This document shows positions 1-8,539 of a DNA stretch of 54,019 nt, piece by piece (positions within the stretch are counted from its first letter, which is position 1; each line of letters begins with the position of its first letter). The stretch comes from Oscillospiraceae bacterium (GTDB lineage: Bacteria; Bacillota; Clostridia; Oscillospirales; Oscillospiraceae). The stretch spans positions 1-54,019 of the forward strand of contig JAISLF010000032.1 in NCBI GenBank assembly GCA_031260605.1, written 5' to 3'. The notes under the pieces were generated by a model. It was not told where the DNA came from. It saw only the letters and a list, made by a program, of their open reading frames with translations, and did not search any database. The translations under genes were made by a program, and so were the position numbers.

Positions 1-935
1 TCGCGCTGCTGAGCGCCTGCGCGGCGGGCGGTTACTTTTTCCGCTTCGCCGGAAAAAGTAACCAAAAAGGGGCGACTTCTTTAGAAGAAGCAATCTTTTT
101 TTATACGGGAACTGCGGTGGTGACAATGTGGAGTGTGCCTGTCCCCGCGACGTATTGCGGTGGTTGCGGCGAGCGCTTGCGCTGCGCCGCACACAGGGGC
201 GAAGCCTGTCGCGGGGTTGGCGACTCTGGCAAGTCACCTACTTGCCGCAAACTGCCGTCGGGTGCCAACCGGAAAGATGGTGCTGCTACGATTGCTGCCG
301 CACATTGTGCGGCAATGTAGTGCGTGTCCCGACGGGGTGGGTTCGTGGTGACAGCAGGTGCGCTCTTGCGGTTCAAGGCAACACCCCGTTACCACAACAA
401 TGTTTGTAGGGGACGGCGTCCTCGACATCCCTTGTTTGGTTTGCCGCCGCATTTTGCGGAAAACCACTGCACCCTGCTATATGGGTGCGTCGGGTGTCCT
501 CGTCTACTTCCGCGCTTTGCGCGTCGGGACACGCAACTGCTTGCCGCTGAAGCGGGCGGCAGCAATCGTAGCAGAACAATCTTTCTGGAAACCACCCCCT
601 GCGCAGTTCGCGATAGGATACAGTCTTACCCGAGTCTTTAACCTCGCGATAGGCTTCGCCCCTGTGTGCGGCGGTGCGATGGTGTTCGGACGCCACACCG
701 CACTTGTCATTGGGTGGGTACGTACCGCATTGTGGCCATCGTCGCCCGGCATAAAAAAAGATTGCTTCTTCTAAAGAAGTCGTCCCTTTTTGGTTACTTT
801 TTCCGACGAAGCGGAAAAAGTAACCGCCCGCCGCGCAGGCGCTCTGCAGCGCGAAGTTGCGAAACTAAAGACATAATTACAAACACCGCAATTGCGCCGA
901 AGGTCATCGGTTGCACCCAAGTCCAAGCAAACCAA
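1..935 (-). repeat. Dispersed non-coding element, copy A (cut by the window edge)
   Basis: GC-rich block with no credible gene. Its left edge has a perfect 14-bp hairpin (30-43 pairs with 50-63) followed by a CTTCTT/AAGAAG hairpin. A matching inverted end lies at 792-825. The inner sequence reads as the reverse complement of copies B and D, so this copy lies in minus orientation. It is odd in having the Gly-Gly-free, 'right-type' end on both sides, whereas B and D have two different ends. Several frames are open throughout, as expected for GC-rich sequence without stops, but none has a ribosome binding site or a recognisable protein. Confidence 0.8.
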
Positions 936-953
936 AAAGGCAAAGCAAGCGGC

Positions 954-980
954 GGGCGACCGGGACGGTCGCCCCTACGG
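954..980. repeat. Short GTAGGGG-type palindrome
   Basis: GGGCGACC (954-961) pairs with GGTCGCCC (967-974) and is followed by CTACGG. This belongs to a family of short palindromes ending in CCCCTAC that recurs near and inside the large elements, for example at 4175-4196, 4317-4335 and 20509-20530. Confidence 0.7.
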
Positions 981-1025
981 CTTCCGGTAAAACCCGCACC
1001 GCCGTCAAAGTGCAGCGAAGCGCCC

Positions 1026-1054
1026 TTGACATACTCCTGAATCTGTGCTACTAT
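1026..1054 (+). promoter_or_regulatory. Sigma-A promoter of fumB
   Basis: TTGACA at 1026-1031, a 17-nt spacer and TACTAT at 1049-1054. Transcription should start at about 1061, which is the A of the fumB ATG, so the mRNA would have little or no leader. Confidence 0.75.
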
Positions 1055-1060
1055 CGGCTC

Positions 1061-1606
1061 ATGAAGTCAACCTCGAAGCCAACCTCGCTAAACCTGAACT
1101 CTCCGTCCTTCAAAGCAGAGGCGGCGCAGCTTTCGCCGGGCACCTCCGTCTTGCTTTCGGGTACCTGCTATCTTGCGCGGGATGCGGCGCACAAGCGCCT
1201 TTTTGAGCTGCTTGAGTCGGGCTTGCCACTCCCGTTTGAGCTTTCCGGCGCGGCGATTTACTACTGCGGACCGACAGAAACGCCGCCGGGAGGCGTTATC
1301 GGAGCCGCCGGACCTACAACCTCCTCCCGTATGGACAAATACACGCCGCGTCTGTTGGAGGCGGGGCTTTGCGCGATTATCGGCAAGGGAGCGCGCGCGC
1401 AATACGTCGATGAGGCGGTAGCCCGGCACGGGGCGGTTTATTTCACCGCTGTCGGCGGTGCGGGAGCCGTTTTGTCGCAGCGTATAATCTCATCTGAGAT
1501 CGTTGCGTTCGCGGAGCTTGGCGCGGAGGCTGTGCGGCGCGTTGTCCTGTCGGATTTTCCTGCGACTGTTGCGCAAAACGGCAGGGGGAGCATATTCGGG
1601 CATTGA
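1061..1606 (+). CDS. fumB: Class I fumarate hydratase, beta (C-terminal) subunit
   Basis: A 181-residue protein of the Fe-S hydro-lyase beta family. In the two-subunit class I fumarases and tartrate dehydratases it joins the iron-sulfur alpha subunit to hydrate fumarate to malate in the cytoplasm. Seen motifs are LLSGTCYLARDAAHKR near the N-terminus and the family signature GPTTSSRMDKYTPRLLE followed by IGKGA. Length is normal for a separate beta subunit. The ATG at 1061 matches the family N-terminus, and no upstream in-frame start is close. It has no Shine-Dalgarno and lies at the predicted transcription start, so it may be leaderless. The alpha subunit is not in the window and may lie beyond repeat copy A. 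The stop overlaps the start of the kinase gene. Confidence 0.9.
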   Translation: MKSTSKPTSLNLNSPSFKAEAAQLSPGTSVLLSGTCYLARDAAHKRLFELLESGLPLPFELSGAAIYYCGPTETPPGGVIGAAGPTTSSRMDKYTPRLLEAGLCAIIGKGARAQYVDEAVARHGAVYFTAVGGAGAVLSQRIISSEIVAFAELGAEAVRRVVLSDFPATVAQNGRGSIFGH

Positions 1607-3096
1607 AAACCGGGTCGAAAAAAAACAAAAAAGCAGATAAGACGGAAAACACGATTGCAAGGCGGAGTCTTTTTTTGCGCCTTGCATGGAATATTAAGAC
1701 AAAGCTTATTATTTCATATATGATGGTAACGCTTTTTATACTTGTTCTTATGAACACGTATTTTCTTTTCGCACCGAGAAGCCTGATTTTCTCCTCAAAG
1801 CGGCTCAGCCTGAGCCAACATGTGCTTGTTGTTGAGGCGGCGCTGCTGAACACGGAAAAGCTGACGGTTGAGACGGTCAGCGCGGCGCTTGAAAAGACCT
1901 CCTCCGAATCATATTTTATTCGCATTTATGACGAAAACTTAACGCAGCTTTATTCAAACGAAACGGCGGATGTGCCGCTTTCGCCGATTGTCGAGGCGGA
2001 CGTTGCGGGCTACCTGCAGCAGGCGTTGCAGCGGCAAAACGTCACAATCTCGCGATTCGCGGACGAGACATTTTTCACGACAATTCTTGTGCCGATTGAG
2101 CGCCCGGGCGCTGTGCGCGGAATAATCCTGCTGTCAGAGGCGGACACAGAGCAGGGCGCAATTATCGTTCAGCTGAAGTCTGAGATTCAGCGGATAACCG
2201 TGATAACGGCACTGGCGGCGCTTGTGCTCGTGTCTTTGGTTATATGGACAATTATGCGCCGCATTACGAGCATTCTGCGAGCCGTTGTGTCTGTGCGCGA
2301 GGGCGACTATAACTACCTTATCGCCCTGTCAGGGCAGGACGAGCTGTCTGACCTTGCCTCCGAGTTTAATTTGCTGACGCGCCGCCTTAGAGAGACGGAA
2401 AGCGCGCGTCTGAGGTTCGTGGCGGACGCGTCGCACGAGCTGAAAACGCCGCTTGCTTCAATCCGCGTTTTAGCTGACAGCATTTTGCAAAACGAGGATA
2501 TGGACCGCGAGACGGTTACGGAATTTGTGCACGACATTTCAAACGAAACGCAGCGCTTAACAGGCACGGCAGAGGGGCTTATGCGCCTTGCGCGCATGGA
2601 CAAAAACAGCTCGATTCCGTTTGAGTTTGCGAATACCGAAATGTATGACGTTGTATCAGGTGTTGTGCGGCAGCTTTTGCCGACGGCGCAAAAGGCCTAT
2701 GTCACCCTGGACTTTGCGGGAGACCGTGGCTGTATCGTTTTAGGCAACGCGGACGCGCTGCGCGGCGTTGTTTTTAATTTGGTTGAAAACGCGATAAAAT
2801 ACAACGGACAGGGCGGCAGCGTTTTAGTAAAGCTTGAGCGCGGGATTGATACAACACGGCTCACCGTAACGGATACGGGCGAGGGCGTTCCGGCGGAGCA
2901 CATTGAGCACATTTTCGAGCGGTTTTACCGTGTAGAAATGGCGCGTTCGCGCAAAAAAGGCGGCTCAGGGCTGGGTCTTTCGATTGCCTATGAGGCAGTT
3001 GCGCTGCACAAGGGCAGGATTCGGGCGGAAAACAACGCCGAAGGGCACGGGATGACCTTCACGGTGACGCTTCCGCTGGTGGCAGGGAAAAACTAA
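1603..3096 (+). CDS. Membrane sensor histidine kinase
   Basis: 497-residue HisKA/HATPase_c kinase that should autophosphorylate and pass phosphate to a response regulator. Visible parts: transmembrane helix about 34-56, an extracytoplasmic sensor of about 140 residues, a second helix about 198-217, HAMP about 218-268, an H-box with His278 in DASHELKTPL, an N-box NLVENAIKYN, and G-boxes DTGEGVP and GGSGLGLSI. The TTG at 1603 is chosen because it overlaps the fumB stop (TTGA) and has AGGGGGAG about 12 nt upstream, which suggests translational coupling. No response regulator is adjacent, so its partner is unknown. Coupling to fumB suggests, but does not show, sensing related to C4-dicarboxylate metabolism. 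Confidence 0.9.
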   Translation: MKTGSKKNKKADKTENTIARRSLFLRLAWNIKTKLIISYMMVTLFILVLMNTYFLFAPRSLIFSSKRLSLSQHVLVVEAALLNTEKLTVETVSAALEKTSSESYFIRIYDENLTQLYSNETADVPLSPIVEADVAGYLQQALQRQNVTISRFADETFFTTILVPIERPGAVRGIILLSEADTEQGAIIVQLKSEIQRITVITALAALVLVSLVIWTIMRRITSILRAVVSVREGDYNYLIALSGQDELSDLASEFNLLTRRLRETESARLRFVADASHELKTPLASIRVLADSILQNEDMDRETVTEFVHDISNETQRLTGTAEGLMRLARMDKNSSIPFEFANTEMYDVVSGVVRQLLPTAQKAYVTLDFAGDRGCIVLGNADALRGVVFNLVENAIKYNGQGGSVLVKLERGIDTTRLTVTDTGEGVPAEHIEHIFERFYRVEMARSRKKGGSGLGLSIAYEAVALHKGRIRAENNAEGHGMTFTVTLPLVAGKN

Positions 3097-3133
3097 AGAG
3101 CTTCGCCTTTCGGCGAAGCTCTTTAGTTTTTTT
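3097..3133 (+). terminator. Rho-independent terminator after the histidine kinase
   Basis: An 11-bp perfect stem (3097-3107 with 3112-3122) with a TTTC loop, followed by a T-rich tract to 3133. It begins at the base after the stop codon. Confidence 0.9.
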
Positions 3134-3149
3134 GGCTTTATTTTTGCCG

Positions 3150-4110
3150 CGGCGGTTTGCTTTTATATGGGTGCGTACAGCTGTGCGCCGGAGGGTGCTA
3201 TGTTTGTAAGTGCGGCGAAGCTTCGCCTCGCCGCACTGCTGAGCGCCTACGCGGCGGGCGGTTACTTTCTTGCTGCGGCAAGAAAGTAACCAAAGAAGCC
3301 GCTTTTAAGGGCCTGCTCTCGTTGTCCGGCTGTGGTGTTCGACGTTTCTCCCCGCGAGTTTGGGAAAGTTCCTCCGATTAGGTCAAGCAAGAGGTCACGG
3401 TCGGCTAACGCCGGCGGGTGGCAACCAGAATTTGGCGAAGCCAACCCGCACCGCGCCCTGCGCTGTTGCGGCGGGCAACACCCCGCGTGTCCCGACGCGC
3501 AAAGCGCGGAGGTAGACGAGGGCACCCGACGCACCTATGCTGTGCGGGTGTGGTGGTTTTACGCAGGTGTTTGCGGCAAACAAGGGGCGGGACGTCGAGG
3601 ACGCCGTCCCCTACGGAGATTGTGGTGGTAACGGGGTATTGCCTTGAGCCGTAAGTTTGCACCCACCGCAACAACAACCCAACCCCGTCAGGTGACGCAC
3701 CGTATTGCCGCACAATGTGCGGCAGCAATCGTCCGTGCAACACCCTTCCGGTTGGCACCCGTAGGCAGTTTGCGGTAAGTTGCAGCCTTACCCGAGTCTC
3801 CAACCCCGCAACAGGCTGTAACCCTGCGTGCGGCGCAGCGGAAGCGTTCGCCCCAACCACCGCAATACGTCGCGGGGAAGAGCACTCTCTCCATTGCCGC
3901 TACAGAGTTCCCGTATAAAAACAAGATTGCTTCTTCTAAAGAAGTCGCCCCTTTTTGGTTACTTTTTCCGGCGAAGCGGAAAAAGTAACCGCCCGCCGCG
4001 CAGGCGCTCAGCAGCGCGAAGCTGCCAAGCTTCGCCCCAATTACAAACAAAGCACCCTGCGCCGCAGGTAACACGCTTGCACCAAAACAAAAGCAAAACA
4101 AAGCGGCTAA
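3150..4110 (+). repeat. Dispersed non-coding element, copy B
   Basis: Most complete copy. The left end has a 14-bp hairpin with a TGCG loop (3260-3273/3278-3291). The right end has a 14-bp hairpin of different inner sequence (3957-3970/3977-3990). Outside the hairpins, the flanks containing TTTGTAA...GCGGCGAAGC and the reverse AATTACAAACAAAGC make a terminal inverted repeat of roughly 150 bp. The interior includes a GTAGGGG-type palindrome near 3590-3615. I see no coding sequence. Copy B lies in direct orientation with C and D. Confidence 0.8.
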
Positions 4111-4117
4111 GCAGACC

Positions 4118-4398
4118 AGGGGCGGCAGGTTGCCGCCCCTACGCCCGCCGAAAATCTGGCGGCACCCACAACAAGGGACGCTGAGGGCAGCGTCCCCTAC
4201 AGAAGCAAATCCCTAAAAAAGCAATATTCCAACAAACACCGCGTCACAAGACAAATAACAGAAAGTGGTAGTTGGCGGTGACAGGTCTGTTCTATAAGAA
4301 AAGTACCTACGACCCCGGGCGGCAGAATGCCGCCCCTACGCCCGCCAAAACACCGTCGCAAACCGCGACAAAGGGACGCTGAGGGCAGCGTCCCATAC
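4118..4398. repeat. Cluster of four short palindromes with CCCCTAC tails
   Basis: Four perfect inverted repeats: 4118-4140 (GGCGGCA core), 4175-4196 (GGGACGCTG/CAGCGTCCC), 4317-4335 and 4373-4394 (the last repeats the second). Most are followed by CTAC or CTACGCCCGCC. They fill the gap between copy B and the phage-like unit. No gene is visible here. Confidence 0.7.
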
Positions 4399-4501
4399 AA
4401 AAGCGCAGTCCCGAGAAAAGACAAATGCTCGTCAAGCATAACAGCATGCACCACGCCCAGCCGCTTGCACCCAGAGCAAAACAACGCAGAAACAGTACAG
4501 C

Positions 4502-4540
4502 AAAAAAAGCAAAGTGGGGCGGATAAAATCCGCCCCACTT
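4502..4540 (-). terminator. Terminator of the phage-like operon
   Basis: 13-bp perfect stem (4512-4524/4528-4540) with a 3-nt loop. Read on the minus strand it is followed by a T-rich run (4511 to 4502). It begins 3 nt after the last gene of the unit. Confidence 0.85.
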
Positions 4541-4543
4541 GCT

Positions 4544-5020
4544 TTACTTCTTTTTCGTAGCCTTATACCAGTCCAGCATAAGCTTATCCGCGTCCAGCAG
4601 GGACTTTGCCCGCGCTTCGTCGCTGTCGGACATTGCTTTCTGCGTTCCGGCGGTGTACTCCGCCAGCGCGTTGTCCGCCTGACTCTTGAGCTGAAGTCTT
4701 TCTGCCGCCGCGTTATCGGCGAGCGCCTTGCCCCGTCCGAGATACGCGTTGTCTGACGACACGCGTATTTGCGCCGCCGCGCCGGAGCCGAGTCCCTTTG
4801 CCGCCGCGTATTCGTTCAGGTTGAGATTTTGTACTGCCTGCTCGCCCAGAAGCTGCGCCGCGTCGGTCTTGTACTGCGAGTCAATCGCGGCGCCCTCGTC
4901 CGATATGCGCTGTGTTGCCTGTCCGTAGGCGTATTTCAGCAGGTTCACGGCGTCACGCCGCTTTGCGTCATATATATCATTTATATAGTCGCTGATATTC
5001 GGTATGCTTGTTGTTGCCAT
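4544..5020 (-). CDS. Helical phage-like protein of unknown function
   Basis: 158 residues, rich in Ala, Asp and Lys with long predicted helical stretches. There is no signal peptide or membrane segment. I do not recognise the family. It is the last gene of the capsid/lysis unit, 42 nt after the endolysin gene, with a terminator directly behind it. Internal virion or ejection proteins of short-tailed phages have this helical, Ala-rich character, but that is only an analogy. The start at 5020 has AAAGGAGAA at good spacing; the longer open frame (to 5044) has no such site. Confidence 0.7.
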   Translation of the reverse strand: MATTSIPNISDYINDIYDAKRRDAVNLLKYAYGQATQRISDEGAAIDSQYKTDAAQLLGEQAVQNLNLNEYAAAKGLGSGAAAQIRVSSDNAYLGRGKALADNAAAERLQLKSQADNALAEYTAGTQKAMSDSDEARAKSLLDADKLMLDWYKATKKK

Positions 5021-5062
5021 CTTTTTCTCCTTTGTAAGTTTCATTTGCGGCGGGCGGTGCCG

Positions 5063-5800
5063 CTATCCGCGAACCCGCATTAGCATAGCCGCGACCTCTT
5101 CCTTTGTCACAAAGCTGTGCCAGCCGTAATTCCCGCTGCCGTCGCCCATAACAATGCCGTTTTTCAGGCAGTATTCGGCGGCGTTTTTTGCCCAGGGAGA
5201 GTATCCGTCCCCCTCGGCGTTCTTGCGTTGGTACTGCTCCATTAATTGCGCGAATTCTTCAATTGTCACGTTTGCTTCTCCCTCTTTAATTTCGGAAAAC
5301 GCCGGAACAGCCTCCGGATATTTCGGGCGGTAAGCGCCGAGAACAGTAACGTCCTTCGCGCGCGCCCTGCGCAGAACCGCGCCGCCGTTTGCGTCCGGAG
5401 TTGTGCCGGAGTTACCCTCAACCGTTTGCACAATTCCGCCGGATTCCTCAAGAACAATGCCGACATGTTCGGCAAAGTCCGTCCTGTTCGACCAGTTGAA
5501 GATGATAATATCTCCGGGCAGAAACTGCTCGCTTTTCTGCACAAAAAGGCCGTTTTGCTTTGCATAGGTCAGAATGGCGGTTGTCGAGGCGGTTTTTTTG
5601 CCGCCGTAGTAGAGGTGAGACAGCCCCGCAATGCGGAACACGTCCCAAACATAAACGGCGCACCACGGATATTTTTCTCCGGAGACCTCCGAGCCGTAAT
5701 AGTGTGTGTTAAAGATAACCTTGTTTGAGTTTTTCGGATTTTCGTACACTCCCTCAAAGCCGAGCGCGACCTTGAGAAGCGTTTCTGCAGCTGTATTCAT
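5063..5800 (-). CDS. CHAP-domain endolysin with C-terminal SLH motif
   Basis: 245 residues. The N-terminal CHAP amidase/peptidase domain (about 5-150) has Cys47 in PWCAVYVWDVF and His112 in EHVGIV; Glu128 or Asn130 could complete the active site. It should cleave peptidoglycan peptides or the amide link. The C-terminal 50 residues match one S-layer-homology motif (SPWAKNAAEYCLKNG, then VTKEEVAAMLMR). SLH domains bind pyruvylated wall polymers, so this one would bind the host wall. The ATG at 5800 is preferred to a GTG at 5809 because AGGTG overlaps the latter. The gene follows a holin-like gene, as in phage lysis cassettes. Confidence 0.85.
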   Translation of the reverse strand: MNTAAETLLKVALGFEGVYENPKNSNKVIFNTHYYGSEVSGEKYPWCAVYVWDVFRIAGLSHLYYGGKKTASTTAILTYAKQNGLFVQKSEQFLPGDIIIFNWSNRTDFAEHVGIVLEESGGIVQTVEGNSGTTPDANGGAVLRRARAKDVTVLGAYRPKYPEAVPAFSEIKEGEANVTIEEFAQLMEQYQRKNAEGDGYSPWAKNAAEYCLKNGIVMGDGSGNYGWHSFVTKEEVAAMLMRVRG

Positions 5801-5865
5801 TTGTTTCACCTGTGAAGTGGTATATACATATAGTATAAGTTCGCCGCCTTTTTAGTGTGCGGCTG

Positions 5866-6156
5866 TTATCCCTTGTCAATGAGCTTCTGAGTCAGAGCAT
5901 CAAGAAGACCTATCGCCCGTTGGCTTACCTCAACGCAGTTTTGCATAACAAGCTCTGTGTTGCGCAGCGCACTTTCGCATTTTGCCGCGACCTCAACGGA
6001 TTTTGTCGCCGCCTCCGCCATATCGCGGCGCGACTCAATCCAAAGGTCAAGGAATTTCGGTATGTATCTTACGCCGAGAGCCGTCACGGCGGCCGCAAGA
6101 AAAACCGGCAGCCCGATTGCGGAAATCGCCTCTGCAAAGACCTGAATGTCAGACAT
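5866..6156 (-). CDS. Holin-like small membrane protein
   Basis: 96 residues. One clear hydrophobic helix near residues 10-30 (AIGLPVFLAAAVTALG) is followed by a long, charged helical tail. Size, topology and position just upstream of the endolysin gene are those of single-span phage holins or holin-like accessory proteins, which permeabilise the membrane for lysin release. GGGAGG lies upstream of the ATG. The family is inferred from context rather than a signature. Confidence 0.6.
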   Translation of the reverse strand: MSDIQVFAEAISAIGLPVFLAAAVTALGVRYIPKFLDLWIESRRDMAEAATKSVEVAAKCESALRNTELVMQNCVEVSQRAIGLLDALTQKLIDKG

Positions 6157-6167
6157 AGCGGCCTCCC

Positions 6168-6539
6168 TTATGAGTTGATCTGCGCTTCAAGCTCGTCGAT
6201 ACGGGCGTGCAGAATGTCGGTCATTTCAATGAGCGTCGCTAAAAGCTCCGTGTGATTTGCCGTAACCTGTGCCGAAAGCGCGGGAAGCGTGGTGCTGAGC
6301 TGTGTGTTTGCCGCTTCAATACTTGCCGCAAGCGGATAAGCCGCCGTCTGCAGCTCAGCCTCAACGCCTGCCGCGAGCTGCGGCAGGAGCGTTGTATTGA
6401 TGTACTGCTTTATTGTGTTGCCCGCAAGGTCAAACTTTGCCTTTAGCTGTGCGGCAGACAGACCGGCGTCAATATTCGGCTCGTCAGGCAGCTCTGAAAT
6501 GAAATTCAGATTGCCCGAAAGCTGTGTCAGTTGTAGCAT
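6168..6539 (-). CDS. Phage tail-associated hypothetical protein
   Basis: 123 residues. The segment GLSAAQLKAKFDLAG followed by IKQYINTTLLP resembles a short conserved motif often seen in tail-fibre or tail-end proteins of Firmicutes prophages. The rest is helical and probably coiled coil, ending in RIDELEAQIN. AAGGAGAA precedes the ATG. It lies 11 nt upstream of the holin-like gene and just downstream of the hub-like gene, consistent with a late structural gene. Exact role unknown. Confidence 0.7.
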   Translation of the reverse strand: MLQLTQLSGNLNFISELPDEPNIDAGLSAAQLKAKFDLAGNTIKQYINTTLLPQLAAGVEAELQTAAYPLAASIEAANTQLSTTLPALSAQVTANHTELLATLIEMTDILHARIDELEAQINS

Positions 6540-6550
6540 AATTGTTCTCC

Positions 6551-8446
6551 TTAAATATTTTCGCCGAAGCCGACGTCAATGCCGATACCGGACACCTCGG
6601 CGGAGCCGCCGTCCTCACCTGCGCGCAGCTCCAGCTCGCACAGGCTGAACTTTCTCGCGCGAACGCGTGTGCGAACCTGCCTCGGCATTTTGCTTGTGCT
6701 GAAGCTGAAGGCATTGAAGTTAACGTCGCCGAAGCGGAACCGGCGGCAGGTAAAACCGCGCTCAAAAACAGCGGCGGTGCGGTCTGTGCGAAGCCGTATG
6801 TTCAGCTCGCCCGACGGACGCGGCACGAGTGAGGCAAATACAGCCGCCGAGTACTTGCGCAAAAAGTCCGCGCCGAAGGAAATAGCGCCGGAAACCCAGC
6901 GTGCAGGAATTGCCCTGCCGTCGTCGCGGTGGTAAGCGTCCGAGATGTGGACAATCTGACCGCTGCGGAGCACTCCGAACAGCTCGCCCTTGTAACGGAA
7001 CAAAAAGCGCATATTCCATTCATACACATACCACACATCCAAGCGGTAGTTGTGCACAATCGCAACATAATCGCTGAGAATGTAGTACTCGCCCGTTACC
7101 GTGTCGTTGAAGGTGTTAACGCGCAGTGAGCCTGAAAAGGCAAGCGTTTGCCGCACCCTTTCGGAAATGCTGCGGCAAATACGCTCGTCGGCAGTCATAC
7201 CCGCGCCGCCGGAGGCAGCGCTCCACTCGTACACAGTGTTTGCAAACAGCGTTCTCGGCTTATTGTCAACAAGCTCCGCCTCGCCCGGAACCTCATTTCC
7301 GATGTTGCGGGAAACAGGTCGCGTCGTGAAAACGGGAATAAGCTTGCCGCTCGCAAGCTCCGTCAGCTCTGCGTCAATCTCATAGGTGGAGTTCGTCTTG
7401 AACGCCGCAAGGTGCGTGCTGTGCCGGCACAGCGCGGTGACGGGCGTGTTGTTTTCGCCGACGGACAGTGTGTTCAGCGCGGGGAAATAGTCTCCCCTCG
7501 GCATTCCGTTAATGTCAAGCCCTGTGTAGATGACGCTGTTCGTGCCGTCGCCGTACAGAAAAAGCCTTGAGTCCTGCGCACCGCCGAAAATTTCGGCAAA
7601 CCGCATTTTCTTGACCGTGTCGGAGTAGTCCTCCGCAATTCTGTACGTCACAACAAGACGCGCCGTGTCGGTTACCGTCGGGCACGTAAAGGTTCCGGCT
7701 GACGCGTTAAGTGTGAAGCCCGTCACAGAAGCAGTCCCGACCGCATTTGTGTGCCGCACGATACTCACAATCTGCGACACGCCTTTTTCCGGCAGCGTAA
7801 AGGCAGACGTCCCGGTGCAGTTGACATACTCGCATTTTCGCAGAGGCGTCAGCAAATTCGGCGGTTCAAGCTCCGTTCCCGTTCCGGCGGGGTTCATTGC
7901 GGTGAAAACCGTCGGCACATATCCGGCGACCTCGTGGACGGGATTCTCTCCGTCCCAGACGCAGTACTTTTCTCCGTCCTGAATGTATACCTTGTTTTCG
8001 AAGCCGAAAAAGCTGACGGCACTTCCCGTAATGGAGGTTCCCGCCGCCGTGATGTCCGCCGCCCCGCCCGTCGTTGGGTTCCACTCATAGATTTTGTTTT
8101 GCGCGCAGAACAGCACAACCTCTCTTCCTGCGTTCGTTCCAAGGTTTGCACTGGGCTTTAAGACGATCTGCGGCATACCCAGCCCGCCGACAACAATCTC
8201 GGTCTCATCGTCAAATCCGTTTGTACCGACGCCGACGCGTCCGCAGTAGAAGCCTGTTTTTTGGTGCGTGTACTCAACGCCCGGCTCCGGTATCGTCTTC
8301 ATCCCGGGACGCGTCACAAGACTGCCGTCGGTCGAAACACGGAAGTTTCTCATTTCGCGGGCCTGTCCCGGCAAAAGCTCGTCTGAGCTTCCGGCCGATT
8401 CGTTAAGCCCGGTCCACCGTTTAATTTCAAATAGTCCTTTTTTCAT
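6551..8446 (-). CDS. Phage head-closure/stabilisation (hub-like) protein
   Basis: 631 residues, mostly beta-rich. The N-terminus (W-x-G-L-N, then LLPGQAREMRNFRV and LVTRPGMKT) is the pattern of packaged-DNA-stabilisation or tail-hub proteins of short-tailed phages such as the P22 gp10 type, which plug the capsid after DNA packaging. No catalytic motif is visible. It follows the connector gene after a strong intergenic hairpin. The ribosome binding site is weak. The call rests on the N-terminal pattern, size and gene order. Confidence 0.6.
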   Translation of the reverse strand: MKKGLFEIKRWTGLNESAGSSDELLPGQAREMRNFRVSTDGSLVTRPGMKTIPEPGVEYTHQKTGFYCGRVGVGTNGFDDETEIVVGGLGMPQIVLKPSANLGTNAGREVVLFCAQNKIYEWNPTTGGAADITAAGTSITGSAVSFFGFENKVYIQDGEKYCVWDGENPVHEVAGYVPTVFTAMNPAGTGTELEPPNLLTPLRKCEYVNCTGTSAFTLPEKGVSQIVSIVRHTNAVGTASVTGFTLNASAGTFTCPTVTDTARLVVTYRIAEDYSDTVKKMRFAEIFGGAQDSRLFLYGDGTNSVIYTGLDINGMPRGDYFPALNTLSVGENNTPVTALCRHSTHLAAFKTNSTYEIDAELTELASGKLIPVFTTRPVSRNIGNEVPGEAELVDNKPRTLFANTVYEWSAASGGAGMTADERICRSISERVRQTLAFSGSLRVNTFNDTVTGEYYILSDYVAIVHNYRLDVWYVYEWNMRFLFRYKGELFGVLRSGQIVHISDAYHRDDGRAIPARWVSGAISFGADFLRKYSAAVFASLVPRPSGELNIRLRTDRTAAVFERGFTCRRFRFGDVNFNAFSFSTSKMPRQVRTRVRARKFSLCELELRAGEDGGSAEVSGIGIDVGFGENI

Positions 8447-8456
8447 ATTTCTTACA

Positions 8457-8500
8457 GCAAGCCCGCGCGGCGTTTACGGCGAAATGCCGCGCGGGCTTGC
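8457..8500. other. Strong intergenic hairpin between connector and hub genes
   Basis: 15-bp perfect stem (8457-8471/8486-8500). There is no T-run on the minus strand, so it is unlikely to be an efficient terminator. It could be an RNA processing or stability element. Confidence 0.7.
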
Positions 8501-8539
8501 ATTTTCTCCTGTTAGCCGAATGGCTGTTGCGGTTCGCCT

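Noticed and set aside
101..774. Open frames inside repeat copy A, and the like in copies B, C and D
   Set aside because: Several frames are open on both strands at once, none has a ribosome site, and related peptides come from different frames in different copies. This is GC-rich repeat sequence, not coding.
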